Numbered from the stretch's first letter, positions 1 through 10,992 are shown. The stretch: 41,721 bases of DNA from Candidatus Gastranaerophilales bacterium (GCA_947584965.1 CANPWQ010000013.1:1-41721); one strand, 5' to 3'. The notes: generated from the letters alone by a model not told the origin. Program-made: numbers and translations.

Positions 1-3000
1 TTTTTGCCGAATTACACTTTTGATAATCCAAAATATTCTTTGGAAGAAGCAAGAATACACGACGCTACATACGCAAAACAATTACGCGTTATGGCTCGTT
101 TAGTTAACCGTGACACCGGTGAAATTAAAGAACAGGAAGTTTATATCGGTGATATTCCGACAATGACAAACAAAGGTACTTTTATTGTTAACGGTGCCGA
201 ACGTGTTGTTGTATCACAAATTGTTCGTTCTCCCGGTATTTACTATAAAAGAGAAATCTCCCCAACGGGTAAACGCTTATTTAACGCAACCTTAATTCCA
301 AACAGAGGTGCATGGTTAAAAATAGAAACGGATGCTAACGATATAATTTACGTTAAAATCGATAAAAACAGAAAAATCTTAGCAACCACTTTATTAAAAG
401 CATTGGGTATAACAGTAAGCGAAATGGAAACATTGTTTACCCACTTTGAATTTTTAAAGAAAACACTTGAAAAAGACACGGCAGAAACAACCGATGAAGC
501 ATTAATTGAAGTTTATAAAAAACTGCGTCCGGGAGATCCGGCTTCAGCAGCAGGCGGACGTTCAATTATTGAATCACGTTTCTTTGATGATAAAAAGTAC
601 GATATCGGCAGAGTCGGACGTTATAAATTAAATAAAAAATTAAATTTAAACGTAGCTGAAACACAAAGAACACTTACAATTCAAGATTTGGTTGCAGCTG
701 TTGAATACTTAATTAACTTAACTTATGACGAGGGAAGCTGCGATGACATCGACCACTTAGGTAACAGAAGAATCCGCAGCGTTGGTGAATTATTACAAAA
801 CCAGTTCAGAGTCGGTTTATCAAGAATTGAAAGAATTGTTAAAGAAAGAATGACACTTCAAAATTCCGAAACATTAACACCTTTGAACTTATTAAATACA
901 AAACCGTTAATAGCTTCGTTAAAAGAGTTCTTCGGTTCATCACAGTTATCTCAGTTTATGGACCAAACAAACCCGTTAGCAGAGCTTACTCATAAAAGAC
1001 GTATATCAGCTTTAGGGCCGGGCGGTCTGGTTAGAGAACGTGCAGGGTTCGCGGTTCGTGATATTCACCCGTCACACTACGGAAGAATATGCCCCGTAGA
1101 AACTCCCGAAGGTCCTAACGCAGGTTTAATAGGTTCATTAGCTACTCACGCAAGAGTTAATGATTACGGATTTATTGAAACACCATATTTCGTTGTAAAA
1201 GACGGTGTAGTAACTAATGAAGTACACTATATGAGTGCCGACGAGGAAGAAAACTTCCGTGTAGCTCCTTCTGATTTGACATTAAATAAAGACAGAAGCA
1301 TAAAAGCACAGTACGTACCTATTCGTTATAAATCCGAATTTACAATGGGCGAATCAAAAAGAGTCGACTATATGGGTGTATCACCGATACAGATTATATC
1401 GGTAGCTACCTCGGTTATTCCGTTTATCGAACACGACGACGCAAACAGAGCCTTAATGGGTTCAAACATGCAAAGACAGGCAGTACCGCTTTTAATAACA
1501 GACAGACCTGTTGTAGCAACAGGCTTAGAAAAGAGAGCTGCTAAAGACTCTTGCATGGTTGTTGTATCCGATGTAGACGGAACCGTTGAAAAAGTAGTCG
1601 GAGAAGAAATTTGGATTAAAGATAAATCAAATAAATTACATAAATATCAATTAATGAAATATGTAAGAAGCAACCAAGATACTTGTATTAACCAAAAACC
1701 AATCGTAAACGAGGGTGATAAGGTTAAAGCGGGCGATGTAATCGCTGACGGTGCTTCAACTCACTACGGCGAGCTTTCACTCGGTAAAAACGTATTGGTT
1801 GCATATATGCCTTGGGAAGGATATAACTTCGAAGATGCTATTCTTTTAAGCGAAAGATGCGTTCACGATGATGTATTTACTTCTTTGCATATTGAAAAAC
1901 TTGAAATAGAAGCAAGACAAACAAAACTCGGCCCTGAAGAAATAACAAGGGAAGTACCGAATGTATCCGAGGACTCATTAAGACACTTGGATGAAAGAGG
2001 TATTGTCCGTATCGGTGCAAGAGTTTATGCAGACGATATTCTGGTAGGTAAGGTAACACCGAAAGGTGAATCCGAACATCCGCCGGAAGAAAAACTGCTT
2101 CGCGCAATCTTTGCTGAAAAAGCAAGAGATGTAAAAGATAACTCGTTAAGAGTTCCCCACGGAGAGGGCGGACGTGTAGTCGATGTTAAAGTATTTGACC
2201 GTGAAAAAGGCGATGAGCTTCTCCCCGGTGCAAATACATTAATAAAAGTATATATCGCTCAAAAACGTAAAGTATCAGTCGGTGATAAACTGGCAGGAAG
2301 ACACGGAAACAAAGGTATTGTTTCAAGAATACTTCCTAAGGAAGATATGCCTTTCTTACCGGACGGAACACCAGTTGATATAGTCTTAAATCCTCTGGGC
2401 GTACCCTCACGTATGAACGTAGGACAGACTTATGAATGCTTGCTTGGTTTAGCTTCATACTTAACGGGCGATTATTACGAAGCACCTCCGTTTGATGAAA
2501 TGTACGGAGAAAACAAATCAGAAATATCAACTAAATACGAGTTGTTGAGAGGTATTAAAGAATCCGGCTGCGACTGGGTAAGAGAAGACGGAAAAGTAAT
2601 ATTATACGACGGAAGAACCGGTGAACCCTTTGACAGACCTGTTTCCGTAGGTATTACATACTTCTTAAAACTGGTTCACTTAGTAGATGATAAGATACAC
2701 GCAAGGTCAACAGGACCGTATTCGTTAGTAACTCAGCAGCCTTTAGGCGGAAAAGCTCAGTTCGGCGGACAAAGGTTCGGAGAAATGGAAGTTTGGGCTT
2801 TAGAAGCATACGGAGCAGCTTATACATTACAAGAAATGTTAACTATCAAATCTGATGATGTAAACGGACGTTCACGCGCTTATGAAGCAATAGTTAAAGG
2901 CGATAACATTCCAAGACCGGGTATCCCCGAATCATTTAAAGTTCTTGTAAGAGAACTTCAAAGTATCGGTTTGGATATATCGGTATCGAAAAAGAGCGGT

Positions 3001-3129
3001 GAAGAAGTTGATTTGATGTCTGATACCGACGATTTAAGAAAAGCAGCACCTAAGAGAATATTATCAGATATTGACTCTGAGCTGTTAAACATCAATTTTA
3101 TGGAAACACCAAGCTCATTTAAGGAATAG
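1..3129 (+). CDS. rpoB: RNA polymerase beta subunit (5' end missing)
   Basis: Catalytic beta subunit of RNA polymerase. The frame is open from base 1; by comparison with E. coli RpoB, about 70-90 N-terminal residues lie outside the window, so the TTG at base 4 is not the true start. The rifampicin-binding cluster is readable ([11 protein letters not shown], then [14 protein letters not shown], about bases 930-1030) with the usual Asp, His and Ser positions kept, so no resistance substitution is apparent. The C-terminal half carries KVTPKGE, GRHGNKG and the [19 protein letters not shown] block. rpoC1 follows after an 18-nt gap and then rpoC2 on the same strand, so the three should be one transcript. 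Identity is certain; only the start is unknown. Confidence 0.98.
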   Translation, partial: FLPNYTFDNPKYSLEEARIHDATYAKQLRVMARLVNRDTGEIKEQEVYIGDIPTMTNKGTFIVNGAERVVVSQIVRSPGIYYKREISPTGKRLFNATLIPNRGAWLKIETDANDIIYVKIDKNRKILATTLLKALGITVSEMETLFTHFEFLKKTLEKDTAETTDEALIEVYKKLRPGDPASAAGGRSIIESRFFDDKKYDIGRVGRYKLNKKLNLNVAETQRTLTIQDLVAAVEYLINLTYDEGSCDDIDHLGNRRIRSVGELLQNQFRVGLSRIERIVKERMTLQNSETLTPLNLLNTKPLIASLKEFFGSSQLSQFMDQTNPLAELTHKRRISALGPGGLVRERAGFAVRDIHPSHYGRICPVETPEGPNAGLIGSLATHARVNDYGFIETPYFVVKDGVVTNEVHYMSADEEENFRVAPSDLTLNKDRSIKAQYVPIRYKSEFTMGESKRVDYMGVSPIQIISVATSVIPFIEHDDANRALMGSNMQRQAVPLLITDRPVVATGLEKRAAKDSCMVVVSDVDGTVEKVVGEEIWIKDKSNKLHKYQLMKYVRSNQDTCINQKPIVNEGDKVKAGDVIADGASTHYGELSLGKNVLVAYMPWEGYNFEDAILLSERCVHDDVFTSLHIEKLEIEARQTKLGPEEITREVPNVSEDSLRHLDERGIVRIGARVYADDILVGKVTPKGESEHPPEEKLLRAIFAEKARDVKDNSLRVPHGEGGRVVDVKVFDREKGDELLPGANTLIKVYIAQKRKVSVGDKLAGRHGNKGIVSRILPKEDMPFLPDGTPVDIVLNPLGVPSRMNVGQTYECLLGLASYLTGDYYEAPPFDEMYGENKSEISTKYELLRGIKESGCDWVREDGKVILYDGRTGEPFDRPVSVGITYFLKLVHLVDDKIHARSTGPYSLVTQQPLGGKAQFGGQRFGEMEVWALEAYGAAYTLQEMLTIKSDDVNGRSRAYEAIVKGDNIPRPGIPESFKVLVRELQSIGLDISVSKKSGEEVDLMSDTDDLRKAAPKRILSDIDSELLNINFMETPSSFKE

Positions 3130-3147
3130 AAAAAAGGAGATATAAAA

Positions 3148-4866
3148 TTGTCTACGAGTATAGATTATTTTGATTATATAAGAATAAGTATAGCCTCTCC
3201 CGAGCGCGTACTTAAATGGTCATACGGTGAAGTAACAAAACCGGAGACAATAAACTACCGCACATTAAAGCCCGAACGCGACGGATTATTCTGCGAAAGA
3301 ATTTTCGGGCCGACAAAAGACTGGGAATGTTTTTGCGGTAAGTACAAAAGAGTAAGACACAAAGGTATCATCTGCGAAAGATGCGGTGTTGAAGTTACCG
3401 ATTCAAAAGTAAGACGTCACAGAATGGGTCACATTAAACTTGCAGCTCCCGTTAGCCATATATGGTTCTTAAAAGGAATACCGAGCTATTTGGGCTTGCT
3501 TTTGGATATGACATTAAAAGATCTTGAACAGGTAATTTATTTCAACAATTACGTTGTAATAGACCCTGCAGACAGTGAATTTAAGAAATACCAATTACTT
3601 TCGGAAGAAGAATACGACGATTATATGCTTGAGCATGAAGATTCTCAATTAAAAGTAGGAATAGGCGCTGAAGCAATAAAAGAATTATTGGGCGAAATTT
3701 CACTTCAAGAAATGGCAGAGCAAATAAGAGGCGAACTTTCCGGATTATCGGGCAGTGTTCAAAGACGTGCTAAATTAATAAAAAGATTAAGACTTGTTGA
3801 ATCACTTCTTGAAAGCGGAACAGAACCTACTTGGATGATAATGGATGTACTGCCTGTTACGCCTCCTGATTTAAGACCTATGGTTCAATTAGACGGCGGA
3901 AGATTTGCAACATCCGACTTAAACGACTTATACAGACGTGTAATAAACAGAAATAACCGTTTATTAAGACTGCTTGAAATGGGAGCACCCGAAATCATTG
4001 TAAGAAACGAAAAACGTATGCTTCAAGAAGCGGTTGACTCATTAATAGATAACGGAAGACGCGGAAGAACGGTAGTAGGACCAAGCAACAGACCGTTAAA
4101 ATCATTAAGCAACATTATAGAAGGTAAACAGGGACGTTTCAGACAAAACTTATTAGGTAAACGTGTTGACTACTCTGGACGTTCTGTTATCGTTGTAGGT
4201 CCGAAATTAAAACTTCATCAATGCGGACTTCCTAAAGAAATGGCAATTGAGTTATTTAAACCTTTTGTAGTTAATAAATTAATTGAAAGAGGTTTTGTTC
4301 AAAATATAAAATCAGCTAAAAAGAAAATCGAGCGTTCTGAGGCAGTAGTATGGGATATCTTAGAAGAAGTAATCGATGGACACCCCGTATTATTAAACCG
4401 TGCTCCTACGCTTCACAGATTAGGTATACAAGCATTTGAACCCGTACTTGTTGAGGGACGTGCAATACAATTACATCCGCTGGTATGTACCGCATTCAAC
4501 GCAGACTTCGACGGTGACCAGATGGCTGTTCACGTACCGTTATCAATTGAAGCACAATCGGAAGCAAGAATGTTAATGTTGGCAACAAATAACATTTTAG
4601 CACCCGCAACGGGGAAACCGATAATAGCAGCTTCGCAAGATATGGTTCTTGGTATGTACTACTTGACATTAATGAACAATGAAGAAACCGATAAAGAATT
4701 AAAATACTTCTACAGTTTTGAAGATGCAATATCAGCTCACGAAACGGGCATAATAAAACTTCATGACAGAATAGTAGTCCGCGATGAACACGGCGAAAGA
4801 CTGGAAACAACCGTAGGAAGAATAATTTTCAATGAAACGGTAAGAAATTCAATTTTAGCATCGTAG
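3148..4866 (+). CDS. rpoC1: RNA polymerase gamma subunit (N-terminal part of beta')
   Basis: At 572 residues this is the N-terminal part of what most bacteria encode as one beta' chain; a separate gamma subunit is a hallmark of Cyanobacteria and their non-photosynthetic relatives. The first zinc site is visible as C61, C63, C76 and C79. The catalytic magnesium loop NADFDGDQM lies at about residues 451-459. The start is TTG, chosen because AAGGAG (3134-3139) sits 8 nt before it and the conserved N-terminus follows directly. The frame ends normally at TAG and rpoC2 begins 22 nt later with its own ATG, so this is a genuine two-gene arrangement and not a recent frameshift. Confidence 0.98.
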   Translation: MSTSIDYFDYIRISIASPERVLKWSYGEVTKPETINYRTLKPERDGLFCERIFGPTKDWECFCGKYKRVRHKGIICERCGVEVTDSKVRRHRMGHIKLAAPVSHIWFLKGIPSYLGLLLDMTLKDLEQVIYFNNYVVIDPADSEFKKYQLLSEEEYDDYMLEHEDSQLKVGIGAEAIKELLGEISLQEMAEQIRGELSGLSGSVQRRAKLIKRLRLVESLLESGTEPTWMIMDVLPVTPPDLRPMVQLDGGRFATSDLNDLYRRVINRNNRLLRLLEMGAPEIIVRNEKRMLQEAVDSLIDNGRRGRTVVGPSNRPLKSLSNIIEGKQGRFRQNLLGKRVDYSGRSVIVVGPKLKLHQCGLPKEMAIELFKPFVVNKLIERGFVQNIKSAKKKIERSEAVVWDILEEVIDGHPVLLNRAPTLHRLGIQAFEPVLVEGRAIQLHPLVCTAFNADFDGDQMAVHVPLSIEAQSEARMLMLATNNILAPATGKPIIAASQDMVLGMYYLTLMNNEETDKELKYFYSFEDAISAHETGIIKLHDRIVVRDEHGERLETTVGRIIFNETVRNSILAS

Positions 4867-4888
4867 TTAAAAGTAAGGGTGAAAATAA

Positions 4889-7800
4889 ATGGATACATTA
4901 ATGCATAAAAATACAAAAACATTCGATTTCATCAATGAACAGGTGAATAAGAAATCAATAAATAAGTTATTAGCACAAGTATACCTTGAATTTGGCGGTG
5001 CTAAGACTGCAACACTGGCAGATAACTTAAAAAACTTAGGATATCATTACGCAACAAAATCCGGTACAACAATATCTATTGCAGATTTGTCGGTACCCGA
5101 AGATAAAAAAGAGCTTTTAAATGATGCTGAAAAAGAGATTGAGAAATCAACTCACAGATATTTAAAAGGCGATATTACCGAAGTTGAAAGATACACAAAA
5201 GTTATTGACACTTGGAGTGAAACAACATCAAAATTAACGGAAAGAGTTGTTGAAAACTTTGACAGATTAAACCCCGTATATATGATGGCGTTCTCAGGTG
5301 CAAGAGGTAACTTATCACAGGTATCACAATTAGTAGGTATGAGAGGTTTGATGGCAGATGCGCAAGGACAAATCATTGACTTACCTATTAAATCAAACTT
5401 CAAAGAGGGATTATCCGTTACGGAATATATTATTTCATCATACGGAGCAAGAAAAGGATTGGTTGATACAGCGTTAAAGACAGCCGATTCGGGATATTTA
5501 ACAAGAAGACTTGTTGACGTTGCTCAAGATGTAATCATCCGCGACCACGACTGCGGAACAAAACGCGGTATTATGATGACAGATATTTCAGACGGAGAAA
5601 AAATCGTTGCCCCGTTAACCGAAAGACTGCTCGGAAGAACAATAGCGGAAGACATAAAGGATAAAGACGGAAATGTTATAATCCCCGCAAATACAACAAT
5701 AAACAGAGATGATATAAGAAAGATAAAACCGTTAGATATACATCAATTAAAAGTACGTTCACCTCTAACTTGCGAACTTGAATACGGAATTTGCCAAAAA
5801 TGCTACGGCTGGGCAATGACAACACAAAAGCTGGTTGATGTAGGTGAAGCAATCGGTATTATTGCAGCACAATCAATCGGTGAACCCGGAACACAGTTAA
5901 CAATGAGAACATTCCACACCGGCGGTGTATTTAAAGGCGCAGGTGCGATGAAAGAAATCATCTCAGATGTAGACGGTAAAATAATAACAAAGATATTTAC
6001 AAGAGATTTAAGAACCCGTCATGGTGATAATGTTGCAATAACGGTTCAAGAATCCGATATGGAAATTAAATCAGGAAGTAAAACAAAGAAATATCATATT
6101 CCCTCGGGTGCAATTTTATATGTTAACGAAGGACAGGAAGTTAAAAAAGGCGATAAAATAGCAGTATATGAACCTGTTTCGGGCGGAGACGGAAGCCGTT
6201 TAACGGAAAAAGCAACAAAAGATATTACCTCCGATTTATCGGGTGAAATAGTTTTTGAAGACTTTGTAGCTGACGAAAAGAAAGACAGACAAGGTAACAT
6301 TTCAAGAACCGCAAGTAAAAACGGTATTGTATGGGTATTAGGCGGTGATGTATACAATCTCCCCGGCGGTTCAAGCATACTTGTTGAAGACGGTAAAAAC
6401 GTAAAAGAGGGTGAAAAACTCGCTGAAATTCATATTATATCAGAACACGGCGGTGAAGTCAGACTTGGCGATAATCTCAAAGTGGAAGATGTAAAATTTG
6501 AAGGAAAGAAAATCAAAAAAATCGTTCAAGGTAAAGAACTTACCATTGTAATAGCTTCAATAAGCGCAGCTAACGCTAAATTTGAACAAACAAAGAAAGA
6601 ACAAATTTGGACGGTAAATAAGACAGGCGAAAAATATATCGTTAAAGCTCCTATTGATACGGTAGTTGAAAGCGGTATGATTATTGCCGAACTTATGGAT
6701 GAAGAATATACGGTTCCCTCAAGCGGTGAAATTCGCTATAACGGCGTTGAAGTAGATGAAAACCAAATCATTACAAAACCCGGTGAAGTAATATTTATTC
6801 CTGATGAAATTCATCAGGTAAATAAAGATTCGGCATTAAAAATGGTTGAATCGGGAACATTTGTAACGGCGGGAACTGAAGTCGTAAAAGACTTATATGC
6901 TCACATCGACGGTATCGTTGAGATTAAAGAATTTAACGATATGATACACGAAGTAGTAATCCGTCCGGGTGAAATATACAACTTAAGCGGAATAGGCGAG
7001 CTTAAAGTTGATGAAGGTGAAGTTGTTAAGAAAGGAACGGAAATCGCACCAAAAATAAAAGCTAAGGCAGATTCAATCGTTACAATACTTGACAATGAAA
7101 AAGATACTCTTGAAATCGACGATTTAGAAGAAGATTTAGGGGTAGCTACACTTGATGAAAAATCAATATCAAATCAACCGATACAAATATTGGTAAGACC
7201 GGTTCAAAGATTTAATATTGAAACAAAAGATGTTTCAATTAAATTCAATTCAACCGATGAAGCAATAGATTTAGTGCCGGTAACTCAGCTACAATATAAA
7301 GACGGAGCAAGAGTAAGAAATCTTGACGGAAGCGTACTTACAAGAACCAGTTTGGTACTTCAAATGCAAGGATACTTAAGCCACTTAAAAGGTTTAGTTG
7401 AACTTGACGGTGACAACAATTTAAAAATTGTAGTCCTTGAAAATTTAATTGTAAGAAGAGAAGCAGAGGGACAATCGAAAACATCAGCTTCAATGCAGAC
7501 CGAATTACTGGTTAAAGACGGTGAAATTATAGCACCAAAGACACCTGTTGCGAAAACGCAGGTACTTGCTATAAGCGACGCTGTTGCAAGCATAAAAGAA
7601 AACAATCAGGATGTAAGAAGATTGTTACTTGTATCAGACAGCAGTGAAGTAAAAATTGATTTAAAATCAAAACCAACCGTTAAAAAGGGTGATTTAGTCA
7701 AAATGGATGCCGTAATATCAACAAGCGGAGAAACCTCAGAATATTCGGGTTTAGTTGTTGCCGTTGATAAAAATTCAATAAAATTAAGAGCAGGCCGTCC

Positions 7801-8737
7801 TTACTTAATCAGCCCCGGAACAATGCTTCAAGTAGCAAACGGCTCACTTGTAAACCGCGGTGATATGATAGCAACCTTAGTATTTGAAAGACAAAAAACA
7901 GGTGATATCGTTCAAGGTTTACCTCGTGTAGAAGAGTTATTGGAAGCAAGAAAGCCGAAAGACTCTGCCGTTGTCGCAGAATATCCGGGAAAAGCTGAAA
8001 TAGAGATTGAAGACGACATTCCCCGCCTATACTTAAACGGAGAAAACGGGCGTCAAGAGGTTAAATACTCAATCGATTCAAATATTATAGTAGCAAACGG
8101 ACAGGATATAAAAGCAGGTCAAGCACTAACGGGCGGGCCGTTAAATCCTCACGATGTTATAAGATTGAATGGTGTTGAAGCTGCACAACAATACTTAGTA
8201 GACGAAGTACAAAGAGTATACCGTTCACAAGGTGTTGAAATTGCCGATAAGCACGTTGAAGTTATCGTACGTCAGATGACAAAGAAAGTAAAAATCTTAG
8301 AATCGGGCGATACCAAATTACTTCCGGGCGAATTCTTGGAATTAAAAGAAGTAGAACAAGAAAATGCGGCAGTTAAAGAAGCAGGCGGACAAGAGGCAAC
8401 CTATGAAGCCGTATTGTTAGGTATAACAAAAGCAAGTTTAAATACCGAAAGTTTCATATCGGCAGCATCATTCCAAGAAACGACGAGAATATTAACCGAG
8501 GCTGCTGTGGAGGGTAAACGCGACTTATTAAGAGGCTTAAAAGAAAATGTTATTATCGGTAGATTAATCCCTGCAGGTACAGGTTTCTATCATTTAACAA
8601 ATGCTTCAGAAGAAAAAGACCGAGAAGCGCAAAAACGAGCTTCCGAAAAGAATAACGCAAGAAAACCGTCTGCAATCTTGGAAGAAATAGAAGGAATGTT
8701 TGGGACTCCCGAATTAACTGACTATACTATTGAATAA
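4889..8737 (+). CDS. rpoC2: RNA polymerase beta' subunit (C-terminal part)
   Basis: The C-terminal part of beta', 1282 residues. The second zinc site is visible as C222, C295, C302 and C305. The bridge-helix/trigger-loop block (GEAIGIIAAQSIGEPGTQLT, then MRTFHTGG) is at about residues 318-345. Between it and the conserved QGLPRVEELLEARKPK (about residue 1009) lies an insertion of roughly 640 residues, rich in beta-hairpin/barrel-like repeats (for example GxxVKKGDxI units). Its position and size match the large SI3 insertion of cyanobacterial polymerases. The upstream ribosome site is weak (AAGGGTG, 4874-4880). The gene ends at a clear intrinsic terminator. Confidence 0.98.
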   Translation: MDTLMHKNTKTFDFINEQVNKKSINKLLAQVYLEFGGAKTATLADNLKNLGYHYATKSGTTISIADLSVPEDKKELLNDAEKEIEKSTHRYLKGDITEVERYTKVIDTWSETTSKLTERVVENFDRLNPVYMMAFSGARGNLSQVSQLVGMRGLMADAQGQIIDLPIKSNFKEGLSVTEYIISSYGARKGLVDTALKTADSGYLTRRLVDVAQDVIIRDHDCGTKRGIMMTDISDGEKIVAPLTERLLGRTIAEDIKDKDGNVIIPANTTINRDDIRKIKPLDIHQLKVRSPLTCELEYGICQKCYGWAMTTQKLVDVGEAIGIIAAQSIGEPGTQLTMRTFHTGGVFKGAGAMKEIISDVDGKIITKIFTRDLRTRHGDNVAITVQESDMEIKSGSKTKKYHIPSGAILYVNEGQEVKKGDKIAVYEPVSGGDGSRLTEKATKDITSDLSGEIVFEDFVADEKKDRQGNISRTASKNGIVWVLGGDVYNLPGGSSILVEDGKNVKEGEKLAEIHIISEHGGEVRLGDNLKVEDVKFEGKKIKKIVQGKELTIVIASISAANAKFEQTKKEQIWTVNKTGEKYIVKAPIDTVVESGMIIAELMDEEYTVPSSGEIRYNGVEVDENQIITKPGEVIFIPDEIHQVNKDSALKMVESGTFVTAGTEVVKDLYAHIDGIVEIKEFNDMIHEVVIRPGEIYNLSGIGELKVDEGEVVKKGTEIAPKIKAKADSIVTILDNEKDTLEIDDLEEDLGVATLDEKSISNQPIQILVRPVQRFNIETKDVSIKFNSTDEAIDLVPVTQLQYKDGARVRNLDGSVLTRTSLVLQMQGYLSHLKGLVELDGDNNLKIVVLENLIVRREAEGQSKTSASMQTELLVKDGEIIAPKTPVAKTQVLAISDAVASIKENNQDVRRLLLVSDSSEVKIDLKSKPTVKKGDLVKMDAVISTSGETSEYSGLVVAVDKNSIKLRAGRPYLISPGTMLQVANGSLVNRGDMIATLVFERQKTGDIVQGLPRVEELLEARKPKDSAVVAEYPGKAEIEIEDDIPRLYLNGENGRQEVKYSIDSNIIVANGQDIKAGQALTGGPLNPHDVIRLNGVEAAQQYLVDEVQRVYRSQGVEIADKHVEVIVRQMTKKVKILESGDTKLLPGEFLELKEVEQENAAVKEAGGQEATYEAVLLGITKASLNTESFISAASFQETTRILTEAAVEGKRDLLRGLKENVIIGRLIPAGTGFYHLTNASEEKDREAQKRASEKNNARKPSAILEEIEGMFGTPELTDYTIE

Positions 8738-8751
8738 AACAATAGTTTCAT

Positions 8752-8798
8752 AAAAAATGGCAGTAACTTTAAGAAATTGAAGTTACTGTTATTTTTTT
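8752..8798 (+). terminator. Intrinsic terminator of the rpoBC1C2 operon
   Basis: A perfect 9-bp stem (CAGTAACTT at 8761-8769 with AAGTTACTG at 8780-8788) and a 10-nt loop are followed by TTATTTTTTT. An A-run at 8752-8757 could extend the stem against the T-run. It begins 15 nt after the rpoC2 stop. Confidence 0.9.
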
Positions 8799-8808
8799 GG
8801 GAGAAACT

Positions 8809-9273
8809 ATGAAAAAATTATTATTTTTGTTTACGATTGGAATGATATTACCGTTAGCCTCATTTGCCGATGATATAGAAGATGTGGAAAATTTTTTTAA
8901 TGAATATGTAAATGCGGCAAACAGTTACAGCAATGATTATTTTAAATATTACAGCAATAATGCAAAGATAGTCAGAGTAGTAGAAAAGCCCGACGGTACA
9001 GAAGAAGCCGTAAACATTCCGCTTGAGCGATATAAAAGCGAAGCGAAAAAATCAACAAAATTAATGAAACTTCGCAAATACAAAAACAAGTATTTCAATA
9101 TAAAAATTACAAGACAAGGAAAAGACTACAAAGTTGCTGCACTTCGCATGCCCTCAACAAGTGATTATAAAATACCTGCTCATTTTATAATAGGAAAAGA
9201 TACTAACGGGGATTGGAAAATCAAAGAAGAATCCATGAATACAAAAGTACAGCGTTTTTTAGATAAAGACTAA
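8809..9273 (+). CDS. Small exported protein, NTF2/SnoaL-like fold suspected
   Basis: A 154-residue protein with a typical signal peptide: a Lys-Lys start, a hydrophobic stretch to about residue 17 and a likely cleavage after ASFA, before an acidic mature end ([10 protein letters not shown]). The mature part has an early amphipathic helix, NNAKIVRVV, a central basic stretch and a closing [10 protein letters not shown]. This pattern is common in NTF2-like domains, but the fold call is an inference. The ATG at 8809 is preferred to the upstream in-frame TTG at 8797 because GGGAG (8799-8803) is 5 nt before the ATG. It follows the rpoC2 terminator and its stop codon overlaps that of the convergent panD by 4 nt. 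Function is unknown, probably periplasmic or envelope. Confidence 0.75.
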   Translation: MKKLLFLFTIGMILPLASFADDIEDVENFFNEYVNAANSYSNDYFKYYSNNAKIVRVVEKPDGTEEAVNIPLERYKSEAKKSTKLMKLRKYKNKYFNIKITRQGKDYKVAALRMPSTSDYKIPAHFIIGKDTNGDWKIKEESMNTKVQRFLDKD

Positions 9274-9617
9274 ATAATATTGTTATTATCATCGAGCTTA
9301 ACAATAGAGGGCTTAAAGTTCTTTGCTTCATCAGCGCTCATAAGCGCATAAGCGCAGATAATAATTTTATCTCCGACTTGAGCTTTACGTGCAGCCGCAC
9401 CGTTAAGACAAAAGTCTTTTTTACCACGCTCTCCGGCAATAATATATGTTTGAAAACGTTCACCGTTATTAATGTTTAAAATATCAACTTTTTGTCCCTC
9501 GGACATATTGGCTTTTTCTAAAATTGCCGCATCAACAGTAATAGAACCGACATAATTAAGATTAGCGTCGGTTACTGTTGCTCTATGAATTTTTGCATAT
9601 AAAAACTCAAGTAACAT
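9270..9617 (-). CDS. panD: Aspartate 1-decarboxylase proenzyme
   Basis: A pyruvoyl enzyme that turns L-aspartate into beta-alanine for pantothenate and coenzyme A synthesis. At 115 residues it is close to the usual length. The self-cleavage site is Gly24-Ser25 (YVGS), where Ser25 becomes the pyruvoyl group, and the family's Lys9 and Tyr58 are in place. The NGAAAR and [10 protein letters not shown] blocks are conserved. No other pantothenate gene is nearby. It converges on the small exported protein with a 4-nt overlap. No ribosome site precedes the ATG; instead a good promoter lies so close that the leader would be about 3 nt. Confidence 0.96.
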   Translation of the reverse strand: MLLEFLYAKIHRATVTDANLNYVGSITVDAAILEKANMSEGQKVDILNINNGERFQTYIIAGERGKKDFCLNGAAARKAQVGDKIIICAYALMSADEAKNFKPSIVKLDDNNNII

Positions 9618-9626
9618 AATAACTTT

Positions 9627-9656
9627 ATTTTATCAAAAACAAAATTTTATATTCAA
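9627..9656 (-). promoter_or_regulatory. panD promoter with extended -10 and a very short leader
   Basis: On the minus strand, TTGAAT (9656-9651), an 18-nt spacer and TAAAAT (9632-9627), the latter preceded by TGA (extended -10). The expected start of transcription is about 9620, only 3 nt from the panD ATG at 9617. Confidence 0.65.
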
Positions 9657-9674
9657 GAATCTTAAAAAATTATT

Positions 9675-10139
9675 TTATTGATTTATAACCTCATGCAAGA
9701 TTTCATCCATATTAACTTTTAAATCAATTTTTTCCTGAACTGAACATAGGCGCTTTTCTATATTATAGTTAATTGATTTTTTATCCTTATCAGATTGAAG
9801 TCCTTTTGATATTTCATCAAAAACAATATATGAATTTAATTGCATATAAGATTTAATATTTTTTATTTTTTTATTTAATTTAACAAGATTTTCACTTTTT
9901 TCAAGAGTATATTTGAATATTGAATCAATAATATATTTATCCGCAGACCAAGACTGCTTTGTTTGTTCATTAAACAAAGTATTTAAAAGTATGCTTAAAT
10001 GGGTATTTATTGTATTAAAAATACTTTTACTTTGAATCCATGGAAGTGATTGCAATAAATTTTTCCTGTATTTATTTAATTTATATTTAGCATAATTAAC
10101 AATTAAGTATTTTTTCAAACTATCATTTAATTCATTCAT
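9675..10139 (-). CDS. Unrecognised helical protein
   Basis: A protein of 154 residues that I do not recognise. It is rich in Lys, Asn, Ile and Leu, looks almost wholly alpha-helical, and has no signal peptide, membrane segment or cysteine motif. The ATG is preceded by AGGATGTGAG, a usable ribosome site, which supports real translation. It stands alone on the minus strand, downstream of the rluB terminator and upstream of panD. The leader holds a 9-bp inverted repeat. With no recognisable motif it could be a fast-evolving or lineage-specific protein. Confidence 0.6.
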   Translation of the reverse strand: MNELNDSLKKYLIVNYAKYKLNKYRKNLLQSLPWIQSKSIFNTINTHLSILLNTLFNEQTKQSWSADKYIIDSIFKYTLEKSENLVKLNKKIKNIKSYMQLNSYIVFDEISKGLQSDKDKKSINYNIEKRLCSVQEKIDLKVNMDEILHEVINQ

Positions 10140-10152
10140 TTCGGCTCACATC

Positions 10153-10187
10153 CTATAAAATATATCTAAAATATATTAATTTTATAG
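10153..10187. repeat. 9-bp inverted repeat in the leader of the helical protein gene
   Basis: CTATAAAAT (10153-10161) and ATTTTATAG (10179-10187) are perfect inverted copies 17 nt apart. On the minus strand the first-read arm contains a -10-like TATAAA and the second arm abuts the AGGAT ribosome site. It could be an operator or a leader hairpin, or chance in AT-rich sequence. Confidence 0.4.
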
Positions 10188-10196
10188 CATAAACTC

Positions 10197-10224
10197 AAAT
10201 AAAATCCCTACTCCGTTTAGAGGG
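10197..10224 (-). terminator. Probable intrinsic terminator after rluB
   Basis: Read on the minus strand, CCCTCT pairs with AGAGGG-like bases (10224 down to 10206) with one bulged T and an AAACGG loop, followed by ATTTTATTT. It lies about 25 nt past the rluB stop. The stem is short, so strength is uncertain. Confidence 0.55.
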
Positions 10225-10248
10225 TATATTATTAAAATTAAGAAAAAA

Positions 10249-10986
10249 TTACTCTTTGTTTAATTTTTTCAAATAGGCTTTAATTTGCTGAATTTGTTTG
10301 GATTTAATATATTTAAACTGTCCTTTTTTAAGCCCCTGCAGGTCAACAGGTCCCATAGAAATTCGCTTTAGAGAAATAACACTGTGTCCAAGTATATCAA
10401 GCATTTTTCGGATTTGCCTATTCAAGCCTTGATATAAAACAATTTCAAGCACGGTATTTTTGCCCTCAAAATCAATAATGTTAGCAAAAGCGTAGGCGAT
10501 TTGTCCTTTTTCAATTTCAATACCTTTTTCCATTAAAGTTAAATCGTTAAGATTAAGTTTACCCTGCGCGCACACTCTGTATGTTTTAGGCACTTTAATT
10601 GAAGGGTGAGCAAAAGCGTTAATAAAGTCGCCGTCATTAGTAAGAATTAACAATCCAGTAGAGTCCTTATCGAGTCTGCCGATAGGTTTTAAGTTATGAA
10701 CTTCCTCGGGCAAAATGTCATATATGGTTTTTCTACCCTTTTCATCATCTGTTGTAGTAATATATCCAGCGGGTTTATAAAATCGGATATATTTAAGCTC
10801 CTGCGGTTCAACCAAATCACCATATACAGATACTTTATCTTTAGGACTTATAAGTAACCCGAGTTCTTTAACAACATTTCCGTTTACTTTAACTTTACCT
10901 GCCTCTATAAGCTCATCAGCCTTACGGCGCGAGCAGTAACCAGTTGAAGCAATATATTTATTAAGTCTGACTTTTTGAGTTTTCAT
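10249..10986 (-). CDS. rluB: 23S rRNA pseudouridine synthase, RluB/RsuA family
   Basis: Converts a uridine in rRNA to pseudouridine. It is 245 residues with an N-terminal S4 RNA-binding domain (about 6-65, RLNKYIA and CSRRKADELI) and the catalytic domain after it. The family motif GRLDKDSTGLLIL puts the catalytic aspartate at D106; NRQIRKML lies in the C-terminal part. RluB, RluE, RluF and RsuA are hard to separate by eye; RluB is the best fit. It lies 20 nt downstream of the small XRE regulator on the same strand. No Shine-Dalgarno is seen, and a TATTAT box ends 6 nt before the ATG, so it may be made from a leaderless transcript as well as by read-through. Confidence 0.9.
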   Translation of the reverse strand: MKTQKVRLNKYIASTGYCSRRKADELIEAGKVKVNGNVVKELGLLISPKDKVSVYGDLVEPQELKYIRFYKPAGYITTTDDEKGRKTIYDILPEEVHNLKPIGRLDKDSTGLLILTNDGDFINAFAHPSIKVPKTYRVCAQGKLNLNDLTLMEKGIEIEKGQIAYAFANIIDFEGKNTVLEIVLYQGLNRQIRKMLDILGHSVISLKRISMGPVDLQGLKKGQFKYIKSKQIQQIKAYLKKLNKE

Positions 10987-10992
10987 AATGTA

